Source: Bordetella petrii (GTDB taxonomy: Bacteria; Pseudomonadota; Gammaproteobacteria; Burkholderiales; Burkholderiaceae_B). From it: a stretch of DNA of 64,000 bases. The stretch lies in the NCBI GenBank assembly GCA_017745595.1, contig WMBV01000001.1:1-64000 (forward strand), written 5' to 3'. Positions 33,665 through 42,925 of this stretch are shown one piece after another; within the stretch, counting starts at the first letter, position 1, and each line of letters opens with the position of its first letter. The position numbers and the translations under genes were made by a program. Below the pieces are notes generated by a model. The model did not search any database. It was not told where the DNA came from and saw only the letters and a list, made by a program, of their open reading frames with translations.

Positions 33665-34645
33665 CTAGTTCTCTATCTTCGGTATGCCCGCCCGCTCAAT
33701 GACGTCGGCCCAACGGCGTTTTTCATCCACGATGTGCTGCTCGAACTGCTTGGGAGACTCGCTGGTAACCGCGAATGCACCCAGGCCGCTGATCCGCTTT
33801 TTCATATCGGGATCGGCAATGACCTTGGCGACAGCATCGTGCAAACGATCAATGACGGGCTTGGCTGTGCCCGCAGGGGCCTCGACGCCTTGCCAGACCA
33901 TGAATTCGAAGCCCGGAAAATACTCGGCCATCGTCGGCACATCCGGCGCTGCGTCTACCCGCTCGAGGCTGGTCACCGCAAATGCTTTCAACTTTCCGGC
34001 AAGCACATGAGGCAACGAAGACGGAATCGAGTCGAAGAATACGTCGACGTCGCCCCCCATCAACCCCATCACGGCAGGTGTGGCACCTTGGTATGGAATC
34101 GCAGTCATCCGGATACCGGCCGCCTGCATGAACAACTGCGCTGCCAGCTGCGAACTTCCGCCCTGGCCATAGGTGGCGTAATTGAGCTTTTCCGGATTCG
34201 CTTTCGCATAGGAGATCAGTTCGCCCACGTCGTGAAAGCGCGACGAAACGGGGGCGACCATGATGGTGGGTGCGGCTGTGATCTGGGAAATTGGCGCAAA
34301 GTCCTTGACAGAGTCATAGGGAACCTTACGGTACATATTGGGAGCAATCACGTGCGTCGTCATGGTGACTAGCAGCAACGTGTAGCCGTCGGGCTTGGCC
34401 TTGGCCGCCAAATCAGTTCCGATAAAGCCGTTTGCCCCGGGCCGATTTTCCACCACAATGGGTTGGCCCAGTTCCTTCGATAACTTGTCCGCCAACAGGC
34501 GCCCCACGACATCGGTCACGCCGCCGGCGGGCCACGGAACGATCAGGCGCAGCGCGCGGTCTGGATAGCCAGCGGCATGAACGGACGCAACAGACGAAAC
34601 AGCACCAGCAATCAATGCAATCTTCAATAGAGAACGTCGTTTCAT
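33665..34645 (-). CDS. Bug-family periplasmic solute receptor
   Basis: This 326-residue protein has a signal peptide (basic MKRR, hydrophobic core, cleavage after SVHA) and the Bug motifs PWPAGGVTDVVGRLL and VENRPGANGFIGTDLA. It lies between the GntR regulator and the oxidase. No TctA/TctB is nearby, so it would use permeases encoded elsewhere. The start at 34645 was chosen because it gives a proper signal peptide. Confidence 0.92.
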   Translation of the reverse strand: MKRRSLLKIALIAGAVSSVASVHAAGYPDRALRLIVPWPAGGVTDVVGRLLADKLSKELGQPIVVENRPGANGFIGTDLAAKAKPDGYTLLLVTMTTHVIAPNMYRKVPYDSVKDFAPISQITAAPTIMVAPVSSRFHDVGELISYAKANPEKLNYATYGQGGSSQLAAQLFMQAAGIRMTAIPYQGATPAVMGLMGGDVDVFFDSIPSSLPHVLAGKLKAFAVTSLERVDAAPDVPTMAEYFPGFEFMVWQGVEAPAGTAKPVIDRLHDAVAKVIADPDMKKRISGLGAFAVTSESPKQFEQHIVDEKRRWADVIERAGIPKIEN

Positions 34646-34689
34646 CACAGCTTCCCCTTCTTTTATCGATGGAGTTGTGCAGCGGAATG

Positions 34690-35415
34690 TCAGGAAACAA
34701 CCAAGATACGCGTCTTCTCCGCACGGTTGATATGCCGCAGCGCGCACTCTGCGGCCACTTTTGGATCACGGCTCGCAATGGCGTCCACGATGTTTCGATG
34801 TTCTTTACCGGCCTCGATTCGGCCTTCTTCGACGGAATACGTCTCAAGGCCAAGCAACGCTACGGAGTCATCGATACTGTGGAGCGCGCGCTGCAAAAAT
34901 ACGTTATGTGCCGCGGTGTAAATGGCTTCGTGCAACAGCGAGTTCAGCCTGCCGAGCTCACGCGCGTTAAGGCTCGCATCCCAACGCGCGCAAATGTCGC
35001 GCATCAGCATGATGTCCGACGCTCTGGCATTCTGTGCGGCATAGCGGGCCGCCATGCTCTCCATATCGGCCCACACGACGTACAGCTCGGCAATCTCTTG
35101 TGGCGTAAGAGTTCGAACCATCAGGCCGTCGTGCCCCGCACTGGACACCATGCCTTGGGCCTCAAGCATCTTGAATGCTTCACGCACCGGTGTCCGGCTC
35201 ACGTCCAACCACTCGGCCACCTCGACTTCGCGCAGCCGATGCCCCGCCTTCAGATTACCCTCCCGGATCGCAGCTTTGATGGCCTTGTAGACCAAATCGG
35301 CACGCCCACCGCGCGCCGCGCGCCGCGGAACATCTGGCACTCGCACCCCGGGGGTTACCGGCGCTGAACTAGCTGACGGATCGCCATGGGTATTGACTCG
35401 CTTGGTATCACTCAT
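34690..35415 (-). CDS. GntR-family (FadR subfamily) transcriptional regulator
   Basis: This 241-residue regulator has a winged helix-turn-helix at about residues 30-100 (EVEVAEWLDVSRTPVREAFKML) and an all-helical FCD effector domain at about 105-230 with the His-rich LLHEAIYTAAHN region. Its ATG overlaps the end of the hydantoinase gene by 8 bases, so it is translationally coupled. It probably controls its own operon through the inverted repeats upstream of the hydantoinase gene. Confidence 0.9.
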   Translation of the reverse strand: MSDTKRVNTHGDPSASSAPVTPGVRVPDVPRRAARGGRADLVYKAIKAAIREGNLKAGHRLREVEVAEWLDVSRTPVREAFKMLEAQGMVSSAGHDGLMVRTLTPQEIAELYVVWADMESMAARYAAQNARASDIMLMRDICARWDASLNARELGRLNSLLHEAIYTAAHNVFLQRALHSIDDSVALLGLETYSVEEGRIEAGKEHRNIVDAIASRDPKVAAECALRHINRAEKTRILVVS

Positions 35416-38400
35416 CCTGCATCTCCATCGAAATCGATCCCGACGGTGCCGATATCGTTCCCTGGTAGCCGTATAGCGCACGAGCTTGTTCGCGCGATAC
35501 ATAGCCAAATGCAATGTCGCGTTCAATCGATTCGCGGCTGCGCTGCGCGGGATCGCCCAACCCTGCGCCGCCAGGAATTTCGCAGACCATCGTTCCACCG
35601 GGAGGTACTGATATGTCGCCGCCGCCCGTGACAATCTTGCCGTTTATCTGGAGGCGCCCCTTCGGGCCATCACCGCCCCCCATGATGCCCGGCACCGAAA
35701 AGTAGTAGCGGCCGCCGCGGAAACCGATCAGGAAGGGGCCGTCGGGGCCGATATCGCCTTCGAGCACCTGCATCTCGAAGCGCTGGCCCAGGCCACCACG
35801 GAAGCGGCCCGGCCCCGCGGAATCCTCCCACAGCTCCCGCCGCTTAACGACAACAGGAATATCGCTCTCGAGCACTTCGGCCGGCGTATTGCCAATATTT
35901 ACGGGGAAAGTCAGGCAAGATACGCCGTCCTGGTTCGCCCGGGCTCCCATGCCACCGCTGGCAGAATTCAGCGGCGCGAATTGCGTACCATCTTGGCGCT
36001 TGCCGAAGATATACTGAGCCCACAGCGGCGTTGCACCTGAACCGGCGACCACGCGCTCCGGCATAGCGGGTGCAAGTGCGGTAAAGATTATCTCGGGAAT
36101 AAAATTGCCAATGCTAGTCCGTGCAAAGACTGGCGCCGGGAACACTGCATTGACCATGCTGCCCGGCTCTGCCACGATAGAAATCGGTTTCATCGACCCT
36201 TCGTTACCCTGCACGGGTAACTGCAACAGCGCCAATATGGCAAACATGGTGTAGGCCGAGGTATATCTCAAGGTGCAGTTGATGGCCGGCCTGACTTGTG
36301 GCGAACTGCCAGTGAAATCGACCGTCATTTGGCTGCCAGAAACCGTTACGGCCACCTTGATGACCAATTCTTTGCCATCGATGATGTCAATCGGTGCCTG
36401 GTGAAAATAGACACCATCCGGAATTCGTTCGATCTCAAGACGCGCCAATTCCTCGCTGCGCGATATGATTTCGTCGGCCAGCACCTGAAAGTCCTGCCAT
36501 CCCTCTTCGATGCACAGCTCACGCAAACGCTCGCATCCGACGTGATTCGCCGCACATTGAGCACGCAAGTCACCGAGGACGGTTTCGGAAAGACGCACGT
36601 TGCTGGCAATGAAACGGAACACATCCTCGTTGGGCTCGCCGGCCTCGTACAGACGGCACACAGGAATGCGCAGGCCTTCCTCGTAGTTATCCTTGCTTTC
36701 GGTGGTGGCGCGCCGCCCTCCTATGTCGACATGGTGTGCCGAACATGCACCGAAACCAATCAGCTTTCCATTTAAAAAAGCCGGCGTGACGATAAAGATG
36801 TCGCTGTGGTGCCCGCTGCCGTGCCACGGGTTGTTGCCGATTAACACGTCCCCTTCCGCGAGTGTTTCTGGGGGGGTTATCTCTAGCATGTGACGCAGCA
36901 TGGGGCTCAATCCCCCCGCAATACCCGGAGTACTGTCGGTAGAGCGCACGAGCAAGCGGGCCTGGGCGTCGAAAATTCCGCACGCATAATCGTTGACATC
37001 GCGGATTACGCTGGAGAATGACGTACGCACTAATGCCGCGGCCAATTCATCGACCGAGGAACCCAGGCGGCGCCAGAGCATTTCGAGTTTAACGGCGTCA
37101 ATCTGAGCCGCGCTCTGTGCCGATGCCAGAAGCGCTGACTCGGCTGGCAGTTGCACAATCAGACTGCCTGACGCATCGATTGTCATGCTTGCGCCGACGC
37201 CCACGATAGTGGTGGACTCGGGTTCCTCGATGATCGCGGGCCCTTGGATGTGCGTATCCACCCCAAGCAACTGCCTTTGATACACCGCATGGGCGACGAA
37301 TTTTCCGACGACCGGGCAATATGCATCGCGCTGGGCCACAGGTTGCGCCAGTCCCGCGGCTTTTTCTGGCGCAACGTCAAAAAAGGATTGCCCCGGCGCA
37401 TACGCCGTCGCCCGCAAGCTCATGACCTCAAGTTCGAGATCGTCAAAAGTACGGCCATAGAGCTTGATGTAGACCTCGTTAAATGCCTGGCGCATCACGT
37501 TGACGAAGTCCTGATCTTGCAGCATCTGCCGATGCACGGGAACCTGCACGTCGTATCCCTGACCGATGTAGCGCATATCTGCGCTCAACTCGTACCAGAC
37601 GTCGGCATCGGCGATACCACGCGGCAAGCCAGCTCTACATTCTTTCTCCATCTCGGAAAATAAGGCGTCGATGCGGCCCACGTCGGCGCGCGCGACGCGC
37701 ACACGATGCGTACGCACAGTATCGAATGACGCGGGCGCAATCAACATGCCAAACGCCGAAGCAACTCCGGCACGTGGCGGAATAATTACCGTCGATGCAC
37801 CGATACGACGAGCCAGATCATAAGCATGTACCGGGCCAGCCCCTCCGAAGGCGACCAGCGCGCAACTAGCCGGGTTTTCCCCTTTCTCGGCCACATAGAC
37901 CTTGGCGGCGCTGGCCATATTTTCATTGACCAGGCTATGAATTCCCCATGCCGCCTGGTCCCATGCCAGACCGAGTGGATTGGCCAGTCGGAGTTCGATC
38001 GCGGCTGCCGCCTTATCACGGTCCAGCGACATCCGGCCACCCAGAAAGTACGAAGGATTCAGGTAGCCCAGTACGAGATCGGCATCTGATACTGTCGGCT
38101 CGGTACCGCCCTGTCCATAGCTCACCGGACCAGGCTGCGCCGATGCACTTTCCGGCCCCACTTCCAATGTGCCCTTGACGCTGACTTTTGCAATACTGCC
38201 GCCACCGGCACCGATTTCCATCAGATCGACGACAGGTACGCGCACGGGAATGCCGCTGCCTCGCTTAAATCGATGCACACGATCGACCTCGAGTTCATTG
38301 ACGCGCTCGACGCGGCCATCGACCACCAGGCACATCTTCGCAGTGGTTCCGCCCATATCGAAAGCCAGAACTTTGTCGAAACCGGCCAGGCGCGCGTAAT

Positions 38401-39220
38401 GCGCCGCGCCTATCATGCCTGCTGCGGGACCAGACTCAATAATATGGACCGGAAAGCGGCGCGCCATCTCGGACGAATTCAATCCGCCACTGGATTGCAT
38501 CAGCAAAAATTCGCCCTTGAACCCGACATCCAGAAGACGTTGATCCAAACGCTGCAAATAAGCCGAGATCACCGGCTTGGTGTAGGCGTTGACGGCTGTG
38601 GTGGTAGAGCGCTCATACTCCTTGAATTCGCGCATTACTTCGTGCGACAAGGTGACAGGAACGCCCGGCGCCACGCGTTCGGCGATCTCGCCGATGCGCT
38701 TCTCATGATCCGGATTCGCGAACGCGTTGAGCAGGCAAACCGCGATCGACTTGGCGCCCTGCGCAACCACAGTGCGAATAGCCCGTTCGGCAGAAGCCTC
38801 ATCAATCGGCGTCAGCACTCGGCCCGTAGTGTGGATCCGCTCATCAACTTCAACCCGCAATGGACGAGGCACTAGCGGCACAGGAAAACGGATCTGTAAG
38901 TCATTGCCGTCGTAGCGCTTCTCTCGACCGATTTCTAGCACATCACGAAATCCCTTGGTCGTAATCAAGCCAGTAACGGCACCTTTGCGCTCGATCACTG
39001 CATTAATGACCAAAGTGGTGCCATGCACCAGCGTCATGGCCTGGGCGATCGATCCGGGCAGCATGTCCTCAAAGCTGCGAATACCTGTTTCGATGGCGCG
39101 CGATGGATCGTCAGGGGTCGTCAAGACCTTTTCGACGTATGCCTTGCCGGTGGTGCCATCGATCATCAGTAGATCGGTGAACGTACCGCCAATATCACAA
39201 CCGACTCCTATCTGCTTCAT
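35408..39220 (-). CDS. Fused hydantoinase/oxoprolinase (HyuA-HyuB)
   Basis: This single protein of about 1270 residues joins both subunits of the ATP-dependent hydantoinase/5-oxoprolinase family. The HyuA part (about 1-680) has the actin-like ATP motifs CDIGGTFTDLLMID near residue 10 and DMGGTTAKMCLVVDG near 290, and FGGAGPVHAYDLARRIG near 460. The HyuB part (from about 700) has IRDVNDYACGIFD, GNNPWHGSGHHSDIF and AHHVDIGG. Bacteria often encode HyuA and HyuB separately; eukaryotic 5-oxoprolinase is a similar-sized fusion. Two ATGs are possible (39226 and 39220); spacing from GAGAGG favours 39220. Confidence 0.9.
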   Translation of the reverse strand: MKQIGVGCDIGGTFTDLLMIDGTTGKAYVEKVLTTPDDPSRAIETGIRSFEDMLPGSIAQAMTLVHGTTLVINAVIERKGAVTGLITTKGFRDVLEIGREKRYDGNDLQIRFPVPLVPRPLRVEVDERIHTTGRVLTPIDEASAERAIRTVVAQGAKSIAVCLLNAFANPDHEKRIGEIAERVAPGVPVTLSHEVMREFKEYERSTTTAVNAYTKPVISAYLQRLDQRLLDVGFKGEFLLMQSSGGLNSSEMARRFPVHIIESGPAAGMIGAAHYARLAGFDKVLAFDMGGTTAKMCLVVDGRVERVNELEVDRVHRFKRGSGIPVRVPVVDLMEIGAGGGSIAKVSVKGTLEVGPESASAQPGPVSYGQGGTEPTVSDADLVLGYLNPSYFLGGRMSLDRDKAAAAIELRLANPLGLAWDQAAWGIHSLVNENMASAAKVYVAEKGENPASCALVAFGGAGPVHAYDLARRIGASTVIIPPRAGVASAFGMLIAPASFDTVRTHRVRVARADVGRIDALFSEMEKECRAGLPRGIADADVWYELSADMRYIGQGYDVQVPVHRQMLQDQDFVNVMRQAFNEVYIKLYGRTFDDLELEVMSLRATAYAPGQSFFDVAPEKAAGLAQPVAQRDAYCPVVGKFVAHAVYQRQLLGVDTHIQGPAIIEEPESTTIVGVGASMTIDASGSLIVQLPAESALLASAQSAAQIDAVKLEMLWRRLGSSVDELAAALVRTSFSSVIRDVNDYACGIFDAQARLLVRSTDSTPGIAGGLSPMLRHMLEITPPETLAEGDVLIGNNPWHGSGHHSDIFIVTPAFLNGKLIGFGACSAHHVDIGGRRATTESKDNYEEGLRIPVCRLYEAGEPNEDVFRFIASNVRLSETVLGDLRAQCAANHVGCERLRELCIEEGWQDFQVLADEIISRSEELARLEIERIPDGVYFHQAPIDIIDGKELVIKVAVTVSGSQMTVDFTGSSPQVRPAINCTLRYTSAYTMFAILALLQLPVQGNEGSMKPISIVAEPGSMVNAVFPAPVFARTSIGNFIPEIIFTALAPAMPERVVAGSGATPLWAQYIFGKRQDGTQFAPLNSASGGMGARANQDGVSCLTFPVNIGNTPAEVLESDIPVVVKRRELWEDSAGPGRFRGGLGQRFEMQVLEGDIGPDGPFLIGFRGGRYYFSVPGIMGGGDGPKGRLQINGKIVTGGGDISVPPGGTMVCEIPGGAGLGDPAQRSRESIERDIAFGYVSREQARALYGYQGTISAPSGSISMEMQDE

Positions 39221-39268
39221 GGACATGCCTCTCGATCCGTTTATGTGTGAACAAGGCGGATCTTATTC

Positions 39269-39288
39269 TTGCATGCTCTTGTATGCAA
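39269..39288. promoter_or_regulatory. GntR-like operator upstream of the hydantoinase operon
   Basis: TTGCAT-N8-ATGCAA is an inverted repeat whose right half contains TTGTATGCAA, close to FadR-subfamily GntR operators. It lies about 50 bases upstream of the hydantoinase start and is the likely target of the GntR protein in the operon. Confidence 0.5.
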
Positions 39289-39290
39289 AG

Positions 39291-39306
39291 TAGGTAATTT
39301 TACCTA
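39291..39306. promoter_or_regulatory. Palindrome TAGGTAATTTTACCTA
   Basis: A perfect palindrome with 7-base arms and a 2-base centre adjoins the GntR-like operator. The same TAGGT-N6-ACCTA pattern is found upstream of guaB at 42810-42825. The binding protein is unknown. Confidence 0.45.
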
Positions 39307-39417
39307 TACTCATATATAAATTTTTATGCTAGGGAAATAGGTCTCGACGGCAAAGCGTCCGACGCTCATACCTGTGTACGGTAAGGAGCTTCGCGAGATG
39401 GGTCCGGAGCCGGCGGC

Positions 39418-39447
39418 CAGCCAGTCGCGGAATTCCGCGACTGGCTG
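39418..39447. repeat. Perfect 30-bp palindrome
   Basis: The half-sequence CAGCCAGTCGCGGAA is followed directly by its exact complement with no loop. It lies 163 bases beyond the guaA stop. It has no T-run on either side, so a normal terminator function is not evident. Confidence 0.75.
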
Positions 39448-39609
39448 CGCGCAAAAGCAGCACTGAGGCGATTTTCGCCCAGATACGGCCAAAAACTGCG
39501 TGGGCTTGCCTAGTACTGGGCGGTACTGGATGGCACAGTCAATTCCTTGCCACGCTTAGGTTCATTGTGATTTTCAGCGCTATATGAAACAGCGTCGAAG
39601 GATGCTTGA

Positions 39610-41205
39610 TCACTCCCACTCGATGGTGGCCGGCGGCTTGCTCGACACGTCGTACACCACGCGATTGATGCCGCGCACTTCGTTGATGATGCGCGACGAC
39701 ACCCGCGCCAGCAGCGCGTGCGGCAGCGGCGCCCAGTCGGCGGTCATGAAGTCGAACGTCTGCACGGCGCGCAGGGCCACCACGTATTCGTAGGTGCGGC
39801 CGTCGCCCATCACGCCCACCGACTTCACCGGCAGGAACACGGCAAAGGCCTGCGAGGTCAGGTCGTACCAGCTCTTGCCGCTGGTGTCGTCGATGGTGCT
39901 GCGCAGTTCGTCGATGAAGATGGCGTCGGCGCGGCGCAGCAGGTCGGCGAATTCTTGCTTGACCTCGCCCAGGATGCGCACGCCCAGGCCGGGGCCCGGG
40001 AACGGATGGCGGTACACCATCTGCGGCGGCAGGCCCAGGGCCACGCCCAGTTCGCGTACCTCGTCCTTGAACAGTTCGCGCAGGGGTTCCAGCAGCTGCA
40101 GGTTCAGCGTGTCGGGCAGCCCGCCCACGTTGTGGTGCGACTTGATGGAAGTGGCCTTGCCCGTCTTGGCGCCGGCCGATTCGATGACGTCGGGGTAGAT
40201 GGTGCCCTGGGCCAGCCACTTGGCGCTTTTCAGCTTGGCGGCCTCGGACTGGAAGACTTCGACGAATTCGCGGCCGATGATCTTGCGCTTGGCTTCGGGG
40301 TCGGCCTGGCCGGCCAGCTTGCCCATGAACTGTTCGGTGGCATCGACGTGGACGATCTTCACGCCCATGTTTTCGGCGAAGGTCTGCATTACCTGCTTGC
40401 CTTCATCCAGGCGCAGCAGGCCATGGTCGACGAATACGCAGGTCAGCTGGTCGCCGATGGCCTTGTGGATGAGCGCCGCGGCCACGGACGAATCCACGCC
40501 GCCCGACAGGCCCAGGATGACTTCGTCGCCGCCGACTTGTTCGCGGATGCGCGCCACCGCTTCGGACACGTAGTCGGGCATGTTCCAGTCGCCCTGGCAG
40601 CCGCAGATTTCGTGCACGAAGCGGGCCAGCATGGCCTTGCCTTGCACGGTATGAGTGACTTCAGGGTGGAACTGCACCGCGTAGAACTTGCGGGTTTCGT
40701 CGGCCATGCCGGCGATGGGGCACGACGGAGTCGAGGCCATCAGCTTGAAGCCCGGCGGCAGTTCGGTGACCTTGTCGCCGTGGCTCATCCACACCTTGAG
40801 CATGCCGTGCCCTTCCGGCGTGGTGAAGTCGGCCAGGCCGTCCAGCAGCTTGGTGTGGCCGTGGGCGCGCACCTCGGCGTAGCCGAACTCGCGGTGGTCG
40901 GAAAAGCTGACCGTGCCGCCCAGCTGCTGCGCCATCGACTGCATGCCATAGCAGATGCCCAGTACCGGCACGCCCAGTTCGAACACGGCGGCGGGCACGC
41001 GCAGCGAGTCGTCGGCATAGGCCGACGCATGGCTGCCCGACAAAATGACGCCCTTGAGCCCCTGCCCCGCCTGGTCGCGCACGAACGCATCGTCGACGTC
41101 ACCGGGATGGATTTCGGAATAGACGCCGGCTTCGCGGACGCGGCGGGCGATCAGTTGGGTGACTTGCGAACCGTAGTCAAGAATGAGAATGCGCTGGTGG
41201 TGCAT
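39610..41205 (-). CDS. guaA: GMP synthase (glutamine-hydrolysing)
   Basis: This 531-residue enzyme converts XMP to GMP with ATP and glutamine. The class I amidotransferase domain (about 1-205) has the nucleophile in [15 protein letters not shown] and the His in FHPEVTHT. The ATP-pyrophosphatase P-loop is [15 protein letters not shown] near residue 235. The C-terminal dimerisation domain includes [16 protein letters not shown] and ends in the conserved [12 protein letters not shown]-like tail ([12 protein letters not shown]). The start at [14 protein letters not shown] matches the family. It lies downstream of guaB, separated by a hairpin. Confidence 0.97.
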   Translation of the reverse strand: MHHQRILILDYGSQVTQLIARRVREAGVYSEIHPGDVDDAFVRDQAGQGLKGVILSGSHASAYADDSLRVPAAVFELGVPVLGICYGMQSMAQQLGGTVSFSDHREFGYAEVRAHGHTKLLDGLADFTTPEGHGMLKVWMSHGDKVTELPPGFKLMASTPSCPIAGMADETRKFYAVQFHPEVTHTVQGKAMLARFVHEICGCQGDWNMPDYVSEAVARIREQVGGDEVILGLSGGVDSSVAAALIHKAIGDQLTCVFVDHGLLRLDEGKQVMQTFAENMGVKIVHVDATEQFMGKLAGQADPEAKRKIIGREFVEVFQSEAAKLKSAKWLAQGTIYPDVIESAGAKTGKATSIKSHHNVGGLPDTLNLQLLEPLRELFKDEVRELGVALGLPPQMVYRHPFPGPGLGVRILGEVKQEFADLLRRADAIFIDELRSTIDDTSGKSWYDLTSQAFAVFLPVKSVGVMGDGRTYEYVVALRAVQTFDFMTADWAPLPHALLARVSSRIINEVRGINRVVYDVSSKPPATIEWE

Positions 41206-41221
41206 GAAGACTCTGCCGGTT

Positions 41222-41269
41222 TGGAAATAAAAGCGCACCGGCCAGAACCGCGGGGTTCTGCCGGTGCGC
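41222..41269 (-). terminator. Intrinsic terminator or attenuator between guaB and guaA
   Basis: On the minus strand a 16-base-pair stem with one bulge and a 4-base loop (arms GCGCACCGGC and complement, then AGAACC/GGTTCT; 41233-41269) runs straight into TTTTATTTCC. This is a textbook factor-independent terminator placed 30 bases after the guaB stop and 28 before the guaA start. Confidence 0.85.
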
Positions 41270-41298
41270 GATGGATTGCATTGTACTGGGCCGGTGGA

Positions 41299-42759
41299 TC
41301 AGTCGGCCCGGTAGTTGGGGGCTTCCTTGGTGATCTGCACGTCGTGCACGTGGGATTCGCGCACCCCTGCCGAGGTGATCTCGACGAACTGCGTTTTGGT
41401 GCGCATGTCGTCGATGGTGGCGCAGCCGCAGTACCCCATGGACGCGCGGATACCGCCCACCAGCTGGTAGATGATGGCCAGCACGCTGCCCTTGTAGGGC
41501 ACGCGGCCTTCGATGCCCTCGGGCACCAGCTTGTCGGCGTTGTTGGCGGGGTCTTGGAAATAGCGGTCGGCCGAGCCGTCGGACATGGCGCCCAGGCTGC
41601 CCATGCCGCGATACGACTTGTACGAACGGCCCTGGAACAGCACCACTTCGCCGGGCGCTTCTTCGGTGCCGGCGAACATGCCGCCCATCATGCAGGCGAA
41701 GGCGCCGGCCGACAGGGCCTTGGCAATGTCGCCCGAATAGCGGATGCCACCGTCGGCGATCAGGGGCACGCCGGTGCCCTCGAGGGCCTTGGCGACGTCG
41801 GCAATGGCCGTGATTTGCGGCACGCCCACGCCGGCCACGATGCGGGTGGTGCAGATGGAGCCCGGGCCGATGCCGACCTTGACGCCGTCGGCGCCGTGTT
41901 CCACCAGCGCGCGCGCGGCGGCGGCGGTGGCGATGTTGCCGCCGATGACCTCGACCTTGGGGAAGTTCTGCTTGACCCAGCGCACGCGTTCCAGCACGCC
42001 GGCCGAATGGCCGTGCGCCGTGTCGACGATGATGACGTCGACGCCCGCCGCCGCCAGTTTTTCGACGCGTTCTTCGGTGCCGGCGCCCACGCCCACCGCC
42101 GCGCCCACGCGCAGCTGGCCCTGGGTGTCTTTGTTGGCGACCGGGTGTTCGGTGTTCTTGACGATGTCTTTGACGGTGGCCAGGCCGCGCAATTCGAAGG
42201 CGTCGTTGACGATCAGGACGCGTTCCAGGCGGTGCTTGTGCATCAGGGCCTGAGCTTCATCCAGCGTGGCGCCTTCTTGCATGGTGACCAGACGTTCCTG
42301 CGGGGTCATGATGTTGCGCAGCGGCTGGTCCAGGCGGTCTTCGAAGCGCAGGTCGCGATTGGTGACGATGCCCACGACCTTCTTGCCCTCTACGACCGGC
42401 AGGCCCGAAAACCCGTGCTGGCGCTGCAGCGCGATGGCGTCGCGCACTTTCATGTCGGGCGTGACGGTAACCGGGTCGATGACGATGCCGAACTCGTGGC
42501 GCTTGACGCGGGCCACTTCCTTGGCCTGGTCGTCGGCCGACAGGTTCTTGTGGATGATGCCGATGCCGCCTTCCTGGGCCATGGCGATGGCCAGGCGCGA
42601 TTCGGTGACGGTGTCCATGGCGGCGGACACGAGCGGAATATTGAGGGTGATGTTTCGGGTCAGGCGGGTGACCAGCGAGGTGTCGCGCGGCAACACCTCG
42701 GAGTACGCGGGCACCAACAACACATCGTCGAAGGTGAGCGCTTTTTGGACGAGACGCAT
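41299..42759 (-). CDS. guaB: Inosine-5'-monophosphate dehydrogenase
   Basis: This 486-residue enzyme oxidises IMP to XMP with NAD+, the first committed step to GMP. The catalytic loop [17 protein letters not shown] contains the active Cys near residue 303. The flap region has the conserved [10 protein letters not shown]. Two CBS domains lie at about 93-205, inserted in the barrel. The start [20 protein letters not shown] is the standard N terminus. The pathway partner guaA follows on the same strand. Confidence 0.97.
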   Translation of the reverse strand: MRLVQKALTFDDVLLVPAYSEVLPRDTSLVTRLTRNITLNIPLVSAAMDTVTESRLAIAMAQEGGIGIIHKNLSADDQAKEVARVKRHEFGIVIDPVTVTPDMKVRDAIALQRQHGFSGLPVVEGKKVVGIVTNRDLRFEDRLDQPLRNIMTPQERLVTMQEGATLDEAQALMHKHRLERVLIVNDAFELRGLATVKDIVKNTEHPVANKDTQGQLRVGAAVGVGAGTEERVEKLAAAGVDVIIVDTAHGHSAGVLERVRWVKQNFPKVEVIGGNIATAAAARALVEHGADGVKVGIGPGSICTTRIVAGVGVPQITAIADVAKALEGTGVPLIADGGIRYSGDIAKALSAGAFACMMGGMFAGTEEAPGEVVLFQGRSYKSYRGMGSLGAMSDGSADRYFQDPANNADKLVPEGIEGRVPYKGSVLAIIYQLVGGIRASMGYCGCATIDDMRTKTQFVEITSAGVRESHVHDVQITKEAPNYRAD

Positions 42760-42808
42760 GGGGAACTCCGGGCGCAAAGCAAGATTATACGCCGCTGCCA
42801 TGTTTTTA

Positions 42809-42826
42809 CTAGGTGTTTCTACCTAG
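42809..42826. promoter_or_regulatory. Inverted repeat CTAGGT-N6-ACCTAG upstream of guaB
   Basis: Six-base arms with a 6-base spacer lie 50 bases upstream of the guaB start. Its TAGGT-N6-ACCTA core has the same geometry as the repeat at 39291-39306. A second weak repeat, GGGTAA-N15-TTACCC, lies at 42863-42889. They may be operators for guaB or the divergent DUF2239 gene. Confidence 0.4.
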
Positions 42827-42925
42827 CCGTGGGCGCCAATGTCTGGTTGCAAAATTTAACCCGGGTAATATTGACCGAAATTTTTACCCAGCAAATAATA
42901 GGCGGTCCGCATAGCAGGAGGCCTT

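Larger units (their letters stand above)
39227..39609. other. Intergenic region between the hydantoinase operon and guaA
   Basis: No convincing gene is seen in these 383 bases. Near the hydantoinase start are two operator-like inverted repeats (39269-39288, 39291-39306) and an AT-rich promoter-like stretch (39305-39330). Further out is a perfect 30-base palindrome (39418-39447), and near 39512-39530 a repeated GTACTGG. A 60-codon minus-strand frame at 39310-39492 shows no recognisable features. Confidence 0.6.

Noticed and set aside
39310-39492. A 60-codon minus-strand frame upstream of the hydantoinase operon
   Set aside because: It spans the 30-bp palindrome and shows no ribosome site, signal or known motif. 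I briefly considered a transposase remnant but found nothing to support it.
5098-39600. A mobile genomic island
   Set aside because: Gene content looks accessory, but I found no integrase, tRNA target, attachment repeats or insertion sequence ends. It is therefore not listed as a mobile element.
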